Positions 1 to 8,116 are shown, counted from the stretch's first letter. The stretch: DNA of 49,679 nt from an uncultured Bacteroidales bacterium (GCA_902774335.1 CACYHW010000017.1:1-49679); one strand, 5' to 3'. The notes: generated by a model from the sequence alone, not told the origin. Translations and numbers: made by a program.

Positions 1-1
1 T

Positions 2-757
2 ATGGAAAAGAATATAAGCTTCAAACTGAAAATATGGCGCCAGAGAGGTCCTAAGGAGAAGGGCCAGTTCAAGGTGTATGAAATGAAGGATATCCCCACC
101 GATACCTCATTCCTTGAGATGCTTGACATTCTGAACGAGCAGCTCATCAATGCCGGTGAGGAACCCGTTGTATTTGACCACGACTGCCGCGAGGGTATCT
201 GCGGTATGTGCTCACTCTACATTAACGGACATCCGCACGGACCTGCCACAGGTGCTACCACCTGCCAGCTCTACATGCGCCGTTTCAAGGATGGTGACAC
301 CATCACCGTTGAGCCGTGGCGTTCAGCCGGTTTCCCGGTAATCCGTGACCTTATGGTTGACCGTCGTGCTTACGACAAGATCATGCAGGCCGGTGGTTAC
401 GTATCAATCAACACCGGTGGTGTACCCGATGCAAACGCAATTCCTATCTCTAAGGAGAAGGCCGACCTTGCCATGGACGCTGCAGCATGCATCGGTTGCG
501 GTGCTTGCGTAGCTGCCTGCAAGAACGGTTCTGCAATGCTGTTTGTAAGTGCCAAGGTAAGCCAGCTTGCTCTGCTCCCGCAGGGTCAGGTTGAGGCTGC
601 CCGCCGCGCCAAGGCTATGCTCTCCAAGATGGATGAGCTTGGTTTCGGTAACTGCACCAACACCCGCGCCTGCGAGGCCGAGTGCCCCAAGTGCATCAGC
701 ATAAGCAACATCGCCCGCCTGAACCGCGAGTTCATCGCTGCCAAGCTGAGCGACTGA
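2..757 (+). CDS. frdB: Succinate dehydrogenase / fumarate reductase iron-sulfur subunit
   Basis: This is the electron-transfer subunit of the membrane-bound complex that interconverts fumarate and succinate. In Bacteroidales the complex usually runs as fumarate reductase in the anaerobic chain to succinate/propionate. The N-terminal 2Fe-2S ferredoxin domain shows C62, C67, C70 (CREGICGMC) and C88. The C-terminal half carries C163-x2-C166-x2-C169 and C173, then C218, C224, C228 and C231, the ligands of the 4Fe-4S and 3Fe-4S clusters. At 251 residues it has the normal length for the family. The ATG is the second base of the window, so the expected upstream flavoprotein and cytochrome b genes lie outside. 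Whether to call it frdB or sdhB cannot be settled from sequence alone. A bidirectional terminator follows. Confidence 0.95.
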   Translation: MEKNISFKLKIWRQRGPKEKGQFKVYEMKDIPTDTSFLEMLDILNEQLINAGEEPVVFDHDCREGICGMCSLYINGHPHGPATGATTCQLYMRRFKDGDTITVEPWRSAGFPVIRDLMVDRRAYDKIMQAGGYVSINTGGVPDANAIPISKEKADLAMDAAACIGCGACVAACKNGSAMLFVSAKVSQLALLPQGQVEAARRAKAMLSKMDELGFGNCTNTRACEAECPKCISISNIARLNREFIAAKLSD

Positions 758-778
758 CACTATCGTTAAGCACAATAA

Positions 779-815
779 AAAAGGCAGGTCATCAATTCGG
801 TGACCTGCCTTTGTT
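779..815. terminator. Bidirectional intrinsic terminator between frdB and the leftward operon
   Basis: A perfect 11-bp stem (781-791 with 801-811, AAGGCAGGTCA) encloses a 9-base loop. It is flanked by an A-run on the left and a T-rich stretch on the right, so it can end transcription from both the rightward frdB and the leftward operon that stops at 831. Confidence 0.85.
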
Positions 816-830
816 CTATACATTCTTGTA

Positions 831-959
831 TTACTTGTTTTTCATCTTTTTGATAAGGAAGATGATAGCCGTAATACAGAGAACTGTAATTGCTAAACTC
901 TGAATGATTCCCAGAAAGGCGGCGAATCCTGCAACGCCTGCGAACGGAGAGATTGACAT
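831..959 (-). CDS. Small membrane protein, 42 residues, function unknown
   Basis: This is an ATG-to-TAA frame of 43 codons at the promoter-distal end of the leftward operon, 45 bases after the DUF2795 gene and just before the shared terminator. The product begins MSISPFAGVAGFAAF, has one continuous hydrophobic segment (about residues 5-36) and ends in a basic tail (KKMKNK). This is the layout of a single-pass inner-membrane peptide with a cytoplasmic C-terminus. Its position between a gene and a terminator, with no competing frame, supports a real gene. I recognise no family. No function can be given beyond membrane insertion. Confidence 0.6.
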   Translation of the reverse strand: MSISPFAGVAGFAAFLGIIQSLAITVLCITAIIFLIKKMKNK

Positions 960-1004
960 AAGCTTGAATTTTAATTATTAGTAAAAGGCTAGTGATAATA
1001 TCTG

Positions 1005-1226
1005 TTAGTATTCGTCCTCGTTAAAAAAGAAGTCTTCCTTACTGGGGTAATCGGGCCAGATGTCTTCTATGCTTTCATAGATATCGCCCTCATCCTCTAT
1101 CTCCTGGAGGTTCTCAATTACCTCGAGCGGGGCTCCTGAACGGACGGCGTAATCAATCAACTCATCCTTGGTTGCGGGCCAGGGTGCATCTTCAAGTTTT
1201 GATGCCAGTTCCAATGTCCAATACAT
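1005..1226 (-). CDS. DUF2795 domain protein
   Basis: A 73-residue acidic protein beginning MYWTLELASKLEDAPWPATK. The APWPATKDELIDYAVRSGAP stretch matches the DUF2795 family as I know it from Bacteroidales. Its molecular role is not known. I start at the ATG at 1226, because the longer frame (from 1253) would run back into the adenosyltransferase gene and add residues not typical of the family. The C-terminus is very acidic (DEGDIYESIEDIWPDYP). It is the fifth gene of the operon, 20 bases after the stop of the cobalamin adenosyltransferase. Confidence 0.8.
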   Translation of the reverse strand: MYWTLELASKLEDAPWPATKDELIDYAVRSGAPLEVIENLQEIEDEGDIYESIEDIWPDYPSKEDFFFNEDEY

Positions 1227-1246
1227 AGTAAAAATATGCAAAAGTT

Positions 1247-1792
1247 CTACCATTTTTTTTCAGGGACACCTGCAAAAAAGTTTATGCGGCGTGCCAGAAC
1301 GAACAGATAATCGGACAGACGGTTGATGAACTTAAGTAACTCGCAAGGTGCTTTTGCACAGTCGGGAAGGGCCAGTATTATGCGCTCTGCACGGCGGCAA
1401 ACGGTGCGTGCCACGTGTGCGTAAGAGGCTGCCTGGGTACCGCCCGGAAGTATGAATGTGCGCTGCTGGGGAAGACCCTCTCCAAGGGCGTCGATCATCT
1501 GCTCAATACGCTCCACGTCGGCGGTGCTGATGCGGCAGCTTTCGGGTAGTTCAAAGCTTGATGTGTCGGTTGCCAGACAGCCGCCCGTGTTGAACAGTTT
1601 CTGCTGAATCCAACAGATGTTCTCGGCGCTTTCGGCCTTACCGTCCATTACGGAGAGCATAAGGCCGATAAATGAGTTGAGCTCGTCGATGGTGCCGTAT
1701 GCCTCAAGACGCGGATCGGTCTTGCTCACACGCTTGCCGCCCACCAGACTGGTGGTGCCGTCATCGCCGGTACGTGTGTAAATCTTGCTCAT
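1247..1792 (-). CDS. Cob(I)alamin adenosyltransferase, PduO type
   Basis: Transfers the adenosyl group of ATP to cob(I)alamin to make coenzyme B12, which feeds methylmalonyl-CoA mutase and other B12 enzymes in Bacteroidales. The N-terminus MSKIYTRTGDDGTTSLVGGK is the ATP-binding signature of the PduO/MMAB family, followed by RLEAYGTIDELNSFIG. The C-terminal helix has the expected RLSDYLFVLAR. At 181 residues it is of normal length. Its ATG overlaps the stop of the upstream methyltransferase by four bases (1789-1792), so the two are translationally coupled. Confidence 0.93.
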   Translation of the reverse strand: MSKIYTRTGDDGTTSLVGGKRVSKTDPRLEAYGTIDELNSFIGLMLSVMDGKAESAENICWIQQKLFNTGGCLATDTSSFELPESCRISTADVERIEQMIDALGEGLPQQRTFILPGGTQAASYAHVARTVCRRAERIILALPDCAKAPCELLKFINRLSDYLFVLARRINFFAGVPEKKW

Positions 1793-2445
1793 AAGACGTA
1801 GTGTTGTTTGTTCATCTTCTTGTCAAAAAACATGATGCCCAGTTTTTTGAGTTGGAATGTAACTCCCACCCTTTCGTCCTTAATGGCCTGTTTCCACCAC
1901 TCCTGTTTCTGCTTCTTACCCATATCCTCCAGCACGACTACAGTGTTTGGGCCGGCGTTACTGATAATTATCTCCATGGCCTCCTTCCAGAAGGCGGTGT
2001 GGGCTACATGGATGAACTGCGGCGTCTCTCCGCTCTCCATTATATCCGTCAGGGTTTCAAGGACATCGGCTGCAATATACTCAATATTCTTTATTTTCCT
2101 GAGGTTGCGGCGCACCTCTTTTTCGGCGGGATGAGGAGCATCGACGGTGACCACCTTTGATTTCGAGGAGACCGATGCCAGATAACCGGTGCTTACGCCG
2201 GCTCCGGTTCCAACCTCGAGTATATAGGCGGGGTTGAATCGGTTGACCAGACGGAACAGCAGTTCGTCGCGGCTCTGGGGATACTGCGGCAGATACTGAG
2301 GGGCCTTCTCCCAGAATATGTAGAGGTCCTCGTATGCGTAGTAGGGATGTTTCTCGTTGATAACGTTCTCGATGAGATCGTATGCCCACGGAGAGTGAAC
2401 TCCGAATCCCTTACCTGTGAGCCAGCGGTTGTCTGTGAGCTTCAT
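1789..2445 (-). CDS. Class I SAM-dependent methyltransferase
   Basis: A 218-residue Rossmann-fold methyltransferase. The SAM-binding motif I is ILEVGTGAGVSTGYLA (about residues 75-90), motif II is VVTVDAPHP, and motif III/IV falls around EYIAADVLETL. The overall pattern resembles O-methyltransferase family 3, but the metal-binding aspartates of the catechol type are not obvious (FIHVAHT replaces the usual FIDxxH), so the acceptor is unknown. It follows the DUF3108 gene by five bases and overlaps the adenosyltransferase by four. Confidence 0.82.
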   Translation of the reverse strand: MKLTDNRWLTGKGFGVHSPWAYDLIENVINEKHPYYAYEDLYIFWEKAPQYLPQYPQSRDELLFRLVNRFNPAYILEVGTGAGVSTGYLASVSSKSKVVTVDAPHPAEKEVRRNLRKIKNIEYIAADVLETLTDIMESGETPQFIHVAHTAFWKEAMEIIISNAGPNTVVVLEDMGKKQKQEWWKQAIKDERVGVTFQLKKLGIMFFDKKMNKQHYVL

Positions 2446-2450
2446 ATCTT

Positions 2451-3200
2451 TTATTTGAGCAGTGCCTTGATTGTGGTTCCTACGCCCAGATTGATGTCAA
2501 GCTGTACGGGTTTGTGCCTGGAATCGTTGGTTACGTAGGCTTTTATTGTTTCACGTTCCTTTCCCTCCTTGTAGTCGCGTACCGATATGACCATGCAGTC
2601 ATAGGTGCGGCCGTCATCGGCCTTGACCCTCTTGTTGCCGGTATATACCAGATACTGGGTGACCACCATATCACCGTTTACCATGGGGATGGTCTTGGTA
2701 AGTCCGGGTTCGGCATCGGAGGTATCTATTGTCCTGGCGTAGTTGAGCATGCTCAGGATATCGTAAATACGGCTGTCCCTCCACTCCGTGGAATGTGCTA
2801 TCCTCTGGCCGGTGGTGGTGTTGACCTTGGTCATACCTACGATGAAATGGCCGTTATCCATCGAGTACAGGGCTGTCTCCTCAACATGTGTGTCACCCTC
2901 GTTCACTGCTTTCCTGAAAAAGAGGCTGCGACCGTCGGGAGTGTTGTACGACTGTACGGTATCGCGCATCCTGAATATCCTGTCGGCCCTTGAATCGGTG
3001 CTCATCTCCATGGCTGTACGTATGGCGTCACGCCCCTCGTATATCACATTCAGGTCATAAAGACGCGCCGATCCGGCTTGTATGTTTATGAATCCGAAAT
3101 TGAGATAGAGGTTGAAACGTATGTCCTCGGCCTTGATGGGTGAAAATGTGATTAGGAGAAGTGCGAGGATTGAAAGTCTTGGGAAATGTGTCCTGATCAT
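2451..3200 (-). CDS. DUF3108 domain protein, exported
   Basis: A 249-residue periplasmic protein with a signal peptide (MIRTHFPRLSILALLLITFS, probable cleavage after IKA) followed by a DUF3108 domain, including NFGFINIQAG and a conserved ESxxR-like region. Function is unknown; the family is predicted to be a beta-rich periplasmic protein. I chose the ATG at 3200. A longer frame opens at 3260 but would translate through tRNA-Leu and would not give a signal peptide. It lies 17 bases after the tRNA and appears to be co-transcribed with it. Confidence 0.85.
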   Translation of the reverse strand: MIRTHFPRLSILALLLITFSPIKAEDIRFNLYLNFGFINIQAGSARLYDLNVIYEGRDAIRTAMEMSTDSRADRIFRMRDTVQSYNTPDGRSLFFRKAVNEGDTHVEETALYSMDNGHFIVGMTKVNTTTGQRIAHSTEWRDSRIYDILSMLNYARTIDTSDAEPGLTKTIPMVNGDMVVTQYLVYTGNKRVKADDGRTYDCMVISVRDYKEGKERETIKAYVTNDSRHKPVQLDINLGVGTTIKALLK

Positions 3201-3217
3201 GATTCCAAGTTCATCTG

Positions 3218-3302
3218 TGCTCGAAGCGGGACTCGAACCCGCACAGCCGATAAAGGCCAAGGGATTTTAAGTCCCTCGTGTCTACCATTCCACCATTCGA
3301 GC
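3218..3302 (-). tRNA. tRNA-Leu (anticodon TAA)
   Basis: An 85-base class II tRNA. The acceptor stem is GCTCGAA/TTCGAGC with discriminator A, the anticodon loop is CTTAAAA (anticodon TAA), there is a long variable arm, and the T-loop is GGTTCGAGTCC. The 3' CCA is not encoded. It is the first element of the leftward operon. Confidence 0.95.
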
Positions 3303-3315
3303 GTTGATAGCGCTG

Positions 3316-3347
3316 CAAAAGTACGTGGTTTTGGGGGATTAGCCAAA
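3316..3347 (-). promoter_or_regulatory. Bacteroidota-type promoter of tRNA-Leu and its operon
   Basis: Read leftward: TTTG at 3347-3344, a 20-base spacer, then TACTTTTG at 3323-3316, matching the TTTG/TAnnTTTG consensus. Transcription should start a few bases ahead of the tRNA. Confidence 0.7.
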
Positions 3348-3395
3348 AATTAGGGAAAAAAACAGGATGGCATTTTAACAAGTCATAAAAAACAT

Positions 3396-3403
3396 TACAT
3401 TTG
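3396..3403 (+). promoter_or_regulatory. Predicted -7 element for the carboxylesterase gene
   Basis: TACATTTG matches TAnnTTTG. The -33 region is only T-rich (TTTT near 3373-3376). It predicts a leader of about 75 bases before the ATG at 3485. Confidence 0.5.
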
Positions 3404-3484
3404 TGGGTCACTTTTAAACTAATGTGTAAAGAGGACGCTTTCCGCAGGAGACTTCAATTAACTCAAACCAATACAAACAACATT

Positions 3485-5062
3485 ATGAAGAAACTTTTGT
3501 TTTTTGCCGGTATAATGGCTCTTATGGCCAGTTGTCAGTGCAATACAGAGAAGTTGAGCCCCGTTCTTAGCATTGAGGGCGGACAGGTTCAGGGTGTAAG
3601 CGTAGACCGCGTAAAGGATGTATTTGTATTCCGCGGTATTCCTTATGCAGCAGCTCCTATTCGTGAGAACCGTTGGAAGGCTCCGCAGCCTGTTACTCCT
3701 TGGGAGGGCGTTAAGCTTTGCAACCGTTTTGAGCACCCCAGCTATCAGCACATCCAGTTCAGAGGTGGCTACTACACAGAGTGGGGTTACGGCGATGAGG
3801 CTCCCTTCAGCGAGGATTGCCTCTATCTGAATGTATGGACCAAGAAGCCCGGCGATGTTAACGCCAAGCTGCCTGTAGCTCTTTGGATTCATGGCGGCGG
3901 TTACCGCGAGGGTTGGGGTTCAGAGCCTGAGTTCGACGCACAGGAGTGGGCCGGCAAGGACGTTGTCCTGGTTTCAATCAACTATCGTCTCGGTGTATTC
4001 GGCTTCCTGACACACCCCGAGCTTTCTGCTGAGAGCGAGAACGGTGTATCCGGTAACTACGGTATTCTGGATCAGATTGAGTCACTCAAGTGGATAAAGA
4101 AGAACATCGCTGAGTTTGGCGGTGATCCCGACAACGTAATGATATTCGGTCAGTCAGCAGGTGGCGGCAGTGTACGTACACTCTGCGAGTCTCCTCTGGC
4201 ACGCGGCCTCTTCAACAAGGCTATCATCATGAGCGCCGGCGGTCTGACTGTTCCTAACGCAAATGCAGGCGGCATGCGCGGCGGTATGGGCGGCATGCGC
4301 GGCGGCATGGGTATGATGGGCGGATTCCCCGGCTTTGGCGGTGGTAACAACAACGCTCCCAAGCTGGCTGCCTACAAGGCTCCCCAGGCTCCCGAGGGCC
4401 TGAACGCTCTGCAGCGTGCTGAGTTCAACACCAAGGTTATCATGGACTGGGCCGGTTACAATACCCTCCAGAAGATGCGTAACGCTGATACCGAGGCTAT
4501 CCATTCAGTTGCTACCATCTACACCAACGCTACCGGAAACCAGGGCAGCATCACAGGTATGCCTATCGTTGACGGTTACGTATCAAAGGAGAGCTTCGAC
4601 GAGGCTGCCCTTGACGGAACCCTGGCCGACGTTCCCTACATGATCGGTTATACCCTTAACGATATGGGCAACATGGGAGCAGGCATCGCCGCTTTCTGCC
4701 AGAACCGTGAGGAGGTTGGCAACAAGGCATGGGCTTATGAGTTTGCCCGTCCTCTGCCCGGTGACAATCCTGAGGTAACTCAGAGACTTCGTGGTGCATT
4801 CCACTCATCAGACCTCTGGTTCGTATTCAAGTCACTGCAGCACTGCTGGAGACCTTGGACCAAGGGTGACTGGGATCTGTCAGAGAAGATGCTTACCGCA
4901 TGGACCAACTTCTGCAAGTACGGTGATCCTAACGGTCCCGACGGCGGCGAGTGGAAGCCCTGCACCAAGGATGAGCCCAACTTCATGATCTTCAAGCTGG
5001 ATGAGAATGACGTTGAGAACTCTGAGATAGGTCAGCCTATCACCAAGCTTCCTTGGGAATAA
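3485..5062 (+). CDS. Type B carboxylesterase lipoprotein with a Gly/Met-rich insert
   Basis: A 525-residue alpha/beta-hydrolase of the carboxylesterase type B family, which hydrolyses carboxylic esters; the substrate is unknown. The start at 3485 gives a lipoprotein signal with lipobox LMASC (Cys17), so it is probably membrane-anchored; the longer frame begins with a TTG inside the promoter. Visible landmarks are the oxyanion hole HGGGY, the nucleophile elbow GQSAGG with Ser224, and His440 in GAFHSSDLW. The acidic residue is less certain. Residues about 262-290 are a low-complexity run of Gly and Met, encoded by two tandem 21-base repeats (4268-4288 and 4289-4309). The insert lies about 40 residues after the nucleophile. 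The gene stands alone, with its own promoter and terminator. Confidence 0.88.
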   Translation: MKKLLFFAGIMALMASCQCNTEKLSPVLSIEGGQVQGVSVDRVKDVFVFRGIPYAAAPIRENRWKAPQPVTPWEGVKLCNRFEHPSYQHIQFRGGYYTEWGYGDEAPFSEDCLYLNVWTKKPGDVNAKLPVALWIHGGGYREGWGSEPEFDAQEWAGKDVVLVSINYRLGVFGFLTHPELSAESENGVSGNYGILDQIESLKWIKKNIAEFGGDPDNVMIFGQSAGGGSVRTLCESPLARGLFNKAIIMSAGGLTVPNANAGGMRGGMGGMRGGMGMMGGFPGFGGGNNNAPKLAAYKAPQAPEGLNALQRAEFNTKVIMDWAGYNTLQKMRNADTEAIHSVATIYTNATGNQGSITGMPIVDGYVSKESFDEAALDGTLADVPYMIGYTLNDMGNMGAGIAAFCQNREEVGNKAWAYEFARPLPGDNPEVTQRLRGAFHSSDLWFVFKSLQHCWRPWTKGDWDLSEKMLTAWTNFCKYGDPNGPDGGEWKPCTKDEPNFMIFKLDENDVENSEIGQPITKLPWE

Positions 5063-5080
5063 TTCCCCGATGAAAACAAT

Positions 5081-5117
5081 AAAAATGCCGACCTGCAAGG
5101 GCCGGCATTTTTGTTTC
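5081..5117. terminator. Intrinsic terminator between convergent genes
   Basis: Stem AAAAATGCCG (5081-5090) pairs with CGGCATTTTT (5103-5112). It has an A-run before and a T-run after, so it can serve the rightward esterase and the leftward lipoprotein. Confidence 0.8.
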
Positions 5118-5131
5118 ATGACCTAATCTGT

Positions 5132-5650
5132 TCAGTTGGAAACGGTAAGCATCCCGTTGCTGAACAATGTGGGATAACGGTAAAGGGTTTTGCCTGATCC
5201 GCTTACCGGAAAACCTCCGGAGTTGAGGCTCCATTGCGCGTTGCATTTGGAGCAGGTTGCCGTTCCGTGAATGTCAAAGGTAAGTGTTACGTCCACCTGG
5301 TCGCACTCCGGACATCCCAGGTCAAAGGCCCAGAGTGACTGCTGGTCATCACCGAACAGAGGTCTGCCCAATATGAGTCCGCCCAGTCCCAGGCTATACT
5401 GCCTGGTCTGTGACTCCGACAACGTCTGGTTGTACTTTTTGCCGTTGGAATCAGTAATTATCAGATTACCGGTTTTGAGGCTCTGTGTTACCGACAGGAA
5501 CTGTCCGGGAGTGGAGAGAATGTTGTAGGGCGAAACGTTGGTGTCGCAGCTGAACAGTACGTGGTACTTACGGGAAAAGGTGCTGTAGCTGTTCTTCTGG
5601 CAACCTGCGGTGGCAAGTATGGCTAAAAGAAGAACAGCAGCCCTTTTCAT
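5132..5650 (-). CDS. Lipoprotein with a Rieske-like C-terminal domain
   Basis: A 172-residue protein with a lipoprotein signal (Cys17 in ATAGC). The C-terminal part reads CPEC, then about 18 residues later CSKCNAQWSLNSGG, and ends with SGSGKTLYRYP. The second half resembles the cluster-binding and C-terminal loops of Rieske domains (CPxHGSxFDLxTG...GPA...LxxY), but the two histidines expected in the CxH and CxxH pairs are cysteines here. It could therefore bind zinc or a different iron centre; that is inference. It is the last gene of the pyrE-argH operon, 15 bases after argH. No function is known. Confidence 0.7.
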   Translation of the reverse strand: MKRAAVLLLAILATAGCQKNSYSTFSRKYHVLFSCDTNVSPYNILSTPGQFLSVTQSLKTGNLIITDSNGKKYNQTLSESQTRQYSLGLGGLILGRPLFGDDQQSLWAFDLGCPECDQVDVTLTFDIHGTATCSKCNAQWSLNSGGFPVSGSGKTLYRYPTLFSNGMLTVSN

Positions 5651-5665
5651 CGCGGTATAAAACTG

Positions 5666-7003
5666 TTACTTTGAGGTCAGCTTTGTTATAGCTGCGTCGA
5701 TTGCCGCAAACGGGAAGTCGCCGGTGAGTTTGTCCATTCGGGCAACTATGCGGTCATTGCACAGGTTGCCTATGCTGCCCTCGTGAGTGTGATGGATGTT
5801 GTGGTCGGCCTTGAAAGTGCCGTTCTCGATATCGGCACCCACCTTGCGGTAGGCCTCACGGAAGGGCATACCCTCGCGGGCCAGACGGTTAACCTCCTCA
5901 ACGCTGAATATTGCATCGTACTTGGGATCAGACAGGATATCCTCGCGAACCTTGATGTGGTCGAGCATGTAGGCTGTCATGGTTATGACCTCCTCCATCT
6001 GCTCAAATGCGGGCAGGAACACCTCCTTGACCAGCTGCATGTCGCGGAAATAGCCGCTGGGCAAGTTGTTGGTCATGAGTGTTATCTCTTGGGGCAGTGC
6101 CTGCAGACGGTTGCAGCGGGCGCGTGTCAGCTCAAATACGTCGGGGTTCTTCTTGTGCGGCATGATGCTCGAACCTGTGGTGCAGTCGTCGGGCAGTTTG
6201 ATGAACCCGAAGTTCTGGCTGTTGTACATGCAGGCGTCGAATGCCAGACGGCTGATGGTGGCAGCGACCGATGCCAGGGCATAGGCTACGTTGCGCTCCA
6301 GCTTGCCGCGTGTCATCTGGGCGTATACCACATTGTAGTTCATGGACTCGAATCCAAGCAGGTCGGTGGTCATCTGGCGGTTGAGCGGGAATGACGAACC
6401 GTAGCCGGCAGCCGATCCCAGCGGATTGCGGTTGGCCTGGTCAAAGGCGGCGCGCAACAACAGCATATCGTCGGTCAGAGCCTCGGCATAGGCGCCGAAC
6501 CAGAGTCCGAATGATGACGGCATGGCTATCTGCAGATGGGTATAACCGGGGAGCAGCACATCCTTGTAGCGGTTGCTCTGCTTGATGAGAATGTCAAACA
6601 GACTCTTGACGGCATCCACTATGCCGCGCAGACGGTCACGGGTAAACAGTTTGAGGTCTACCAGAACCTGGTCGTTGCGTGAACGGCCGCTGTGAATCTT
6701 CTTGCCCATGTCGCCCAACTGGCGGGTGAGCATGAGTTCCACCTGTGAGTGTACATCCTCCACTCCGTCCTCAATCACGAACTCTCCGCGCTCTATCTGA
6801 GGGAGCAGATCCTTGAGTCCGGCCGAAAGAGCCGTGAGTTCATCCTTTTCCAAAAGACCGATGGATTGGAGCATTGTGATATGTGCCAGTGATCCCTGCA
6901 CGTCATATTTGGCAAGCATCAGGTCCATTTCGCGGTCACGACCTACGGTGTACTTCTGAATGAGTTCGTTAACGGGTTTTCCCTTGTCCCAGATTGGTTT
7001 CAT
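5666..7003 (-). CDS. argH: Argininosuccinate lyase
   Basis: Splits argininosuccinate into arginine and fumarate, the last step of arginine synthesis. It has 445 residues, the normal length. The fumarase/aspartase superfamily signature GSSIMPHKKN is at about 277-286 with the catalytic Ser, and His156 lies in GYTHLQ. SGRSRNDQV, another conserved substrate loop, is at about 105-113. It lies 11 bases after the SRPBCC gene, in an operon headed by pyrE. I see no truncation or missing residue. Confidence 0.97.
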   Translation of the reverse strand: MKPIWDKGKPVNELIQKYTVGRDREMDLMLAKYDVQGSLAHITMLQSIGLLEKDELTALSAGLKDLLPQIERGEFVIEDGVEDVHSQVELMLTRQLGDMGKKIHSGRSRNDQVLVDLKLFTRDRLRGIVDAVKSLFDILIKQSNRYKDVLLPGYTHLQIAMPSSFGLWFGAYAEALTDDMLLLRAAFDQANRNPLGSAAGYGSSFPLNRQMTTDLLGFESMNYNVVYAQMTRGKLERNVAYALASVAATISRLAFDACMYNSQNFGFIKLPDDCTTGSSIMPHKKNPDVFELTRARCNRLQALPQEITLMTNNLPSGYFRDMQLVKEVFLPAFEQMEEVITMTAYMLDHIKVREDILSDPKYDAIFSVEEVNRLAREGMPFREAYRKVGADIENGTFKADHNIHHTHEGSIGNLCNDRIVARMDKLTGDFPFAAIDAAITKLTSK

Positions 7004-7014
7004 AATTGTAGGGT

Positions 7015-7440
7015 TTAATAGGGTATGGCAGCCAGCATGTCGGCCATTTTGTCTACTGCTTGTGTCAAGGGTTTTTCAACCATCTTGGCCATGAACATGT
7101 TCAGGTCGGCATCGACTGTGAGTTTTATCTTGCAACTGTTCTGGTCGATGGAAACTATCTGTATCCACATGTAAAGCTTGATGGGTGACTCGGTGGATTC
7201 CAGTTTCACACACTTGAAGGGTTCACGTGAAACGATGGCTATCTCCACCTTTCCTATGGGCTGGGCCACGGTGCTCACCCTGTCGGGAGTGCACTCCAGA
7301 TTCTCCAGGTTGATGCCCTTTTTCTGATCCTCAGGGATGCGGTCTATCAGGGTCTTGATGTTGCTCAGGTCAGAGACCTTTGCATAGACCAGCTCCTGTG
7401 AATAGGGGATCTGCTTTACGCTGCTTTGTATCCTTTTCAT
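7015..7440 (-). CDS. SRPBCC family protein
   Basis: A 141-residue protein of the START/polyketide-cyclase (SRPBCC) fold: an N-terminal strand and helix (KQIPYSQELVYAKVSDLSN) open a hydrophobic-pocket fold ending in a long helix (VEKPLTQAVDKMADMLAAIP). Members bind or shield small hydrophobic ligands, but no ligand is identifiable here. It sits three bases after pyrE and 11 before argH; to my knowledge this neighbourhood recurs in Bacteroidales. Confidence 0.8.
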   Translation of the reverse strand: MKRIQSSVKQIPYSQELVYAKVSDLSNIKTLIDRIPEDQKKGINLENLECTPDRVSTVAQPIGKVEIAIVSREPFKCVKLESTESPIKLYMWIQIVSIDQNSCKIKLTVDADLNMFMAKMVEKPLTQAVDKMADMLAAIPY

Positions 7441-7443
7441 CGG

Positions 7444-8076
7444 TTATTTGCCCCACTCGGAGGGGTTGTTGCGCCACTCGTTGAGTGTCTGTAAACTGTC
7501 AACTTTGATATAGCCCGATGTAACGGCGGTTTCCAGCATTGCAGGGTAGTCGGTCAGGGTGGCCAGCTTTACTCCAGCCTTGGCGAAAGCCTCCTCGGCT
7601 ACGGGGAATCCGTAGGTGAAGGATGCAACCATTCCTACAACCTGGCAACCTGCATTGCGGATGGCTTCAACAGCCTTGAGACTGCTCAGTCCGGTAGATA
7701 CCAGATCCTCAACAACCATTACGCGGCTGCCGGGCTCCAGATATCCCTCAATAAGGTTGGCCAGACCGTGATCCTTGGGTGCCGAACGTACATATACGAA
7801 CGGTTTGCCCATGCGGTCAGCTACAAGAGCGCCCTGAGCGATTGCTCCGGTGGCGACACCTGCTATAACGTCGAATTCGGGGAAATCACGTGAAATGACA
7901 CTGCAAAGCGAATCTCTGACCAATGTTCTTACCTCGGGGAATGAAAGTGCCTTGCGGTTGTCGCAGTAGAACGGCGAGCGCCATCCTGATGCCCATGTGA
8001 ACGGAGCGTCCGGCTGAACCTTTACAGCCTCGATGCGCAGCAATTCACGGGCTACCTGAGTCTTTATGTTGTCCAT
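7444..8076 (-). CDS. pyrE: Orotate phosphoribosyltransferase
   Basis: Makes orotidine 5'-phosphate from orotate and PRPP in pyrimidine synthesis. The PRPP-binding motif VMVVEDLVSTGLSS is at about 119-132; the catalytic-loop lysine region KDHG is at about 101-104. At 210 residues it is of typical length. It is the first gene of a leftward operon with the SRPBCC gene, argH and the Rieske-like lipoprotein. A near-consensus -7 element (TAACTTCG, 8116-8109) lies upstream. Confidence 0.96.
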   Translation of the reverse strand: MDNIKTQVARELLRIEAVKVQPDAPFTWASGWRSPFYCDNRKALSFPEVRTLVRDSLCSVISRDFPEFDVIAGVATGAIAQGALVADRMGKPFVYVRSAPKDHGLANLIEGYLEPGSRVMVVEDLVSTGLSSLKAVEAIRNAGCQVVGMVASFTYGFPVAEEAFAKAGVKLATLTDYPAMLETAVTSGYIKVDSLQTLNEWRNNPSEWGK

Positions 8077-8108
8077 AATGTGATTTATGTTTAAGGTTTT
8101 CTAAGCCG

Positions 8109-8116
8109 CGAAGTTA
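8109..8116 (-). promoter_or_regulatory. Possible -7 element for pyrE
   Basis: Leftward TAACTTCG is one base from TAnnTTTG. No clear -33 element is visible, so this is tentative. Confidence 0.35.

Noticed and set aside
3401-3484. Longer start for the carboxylesterase at a TTG
   Set aside because: It begins inside the -7 promoter element and would bury the lipoprotein signal peptide.
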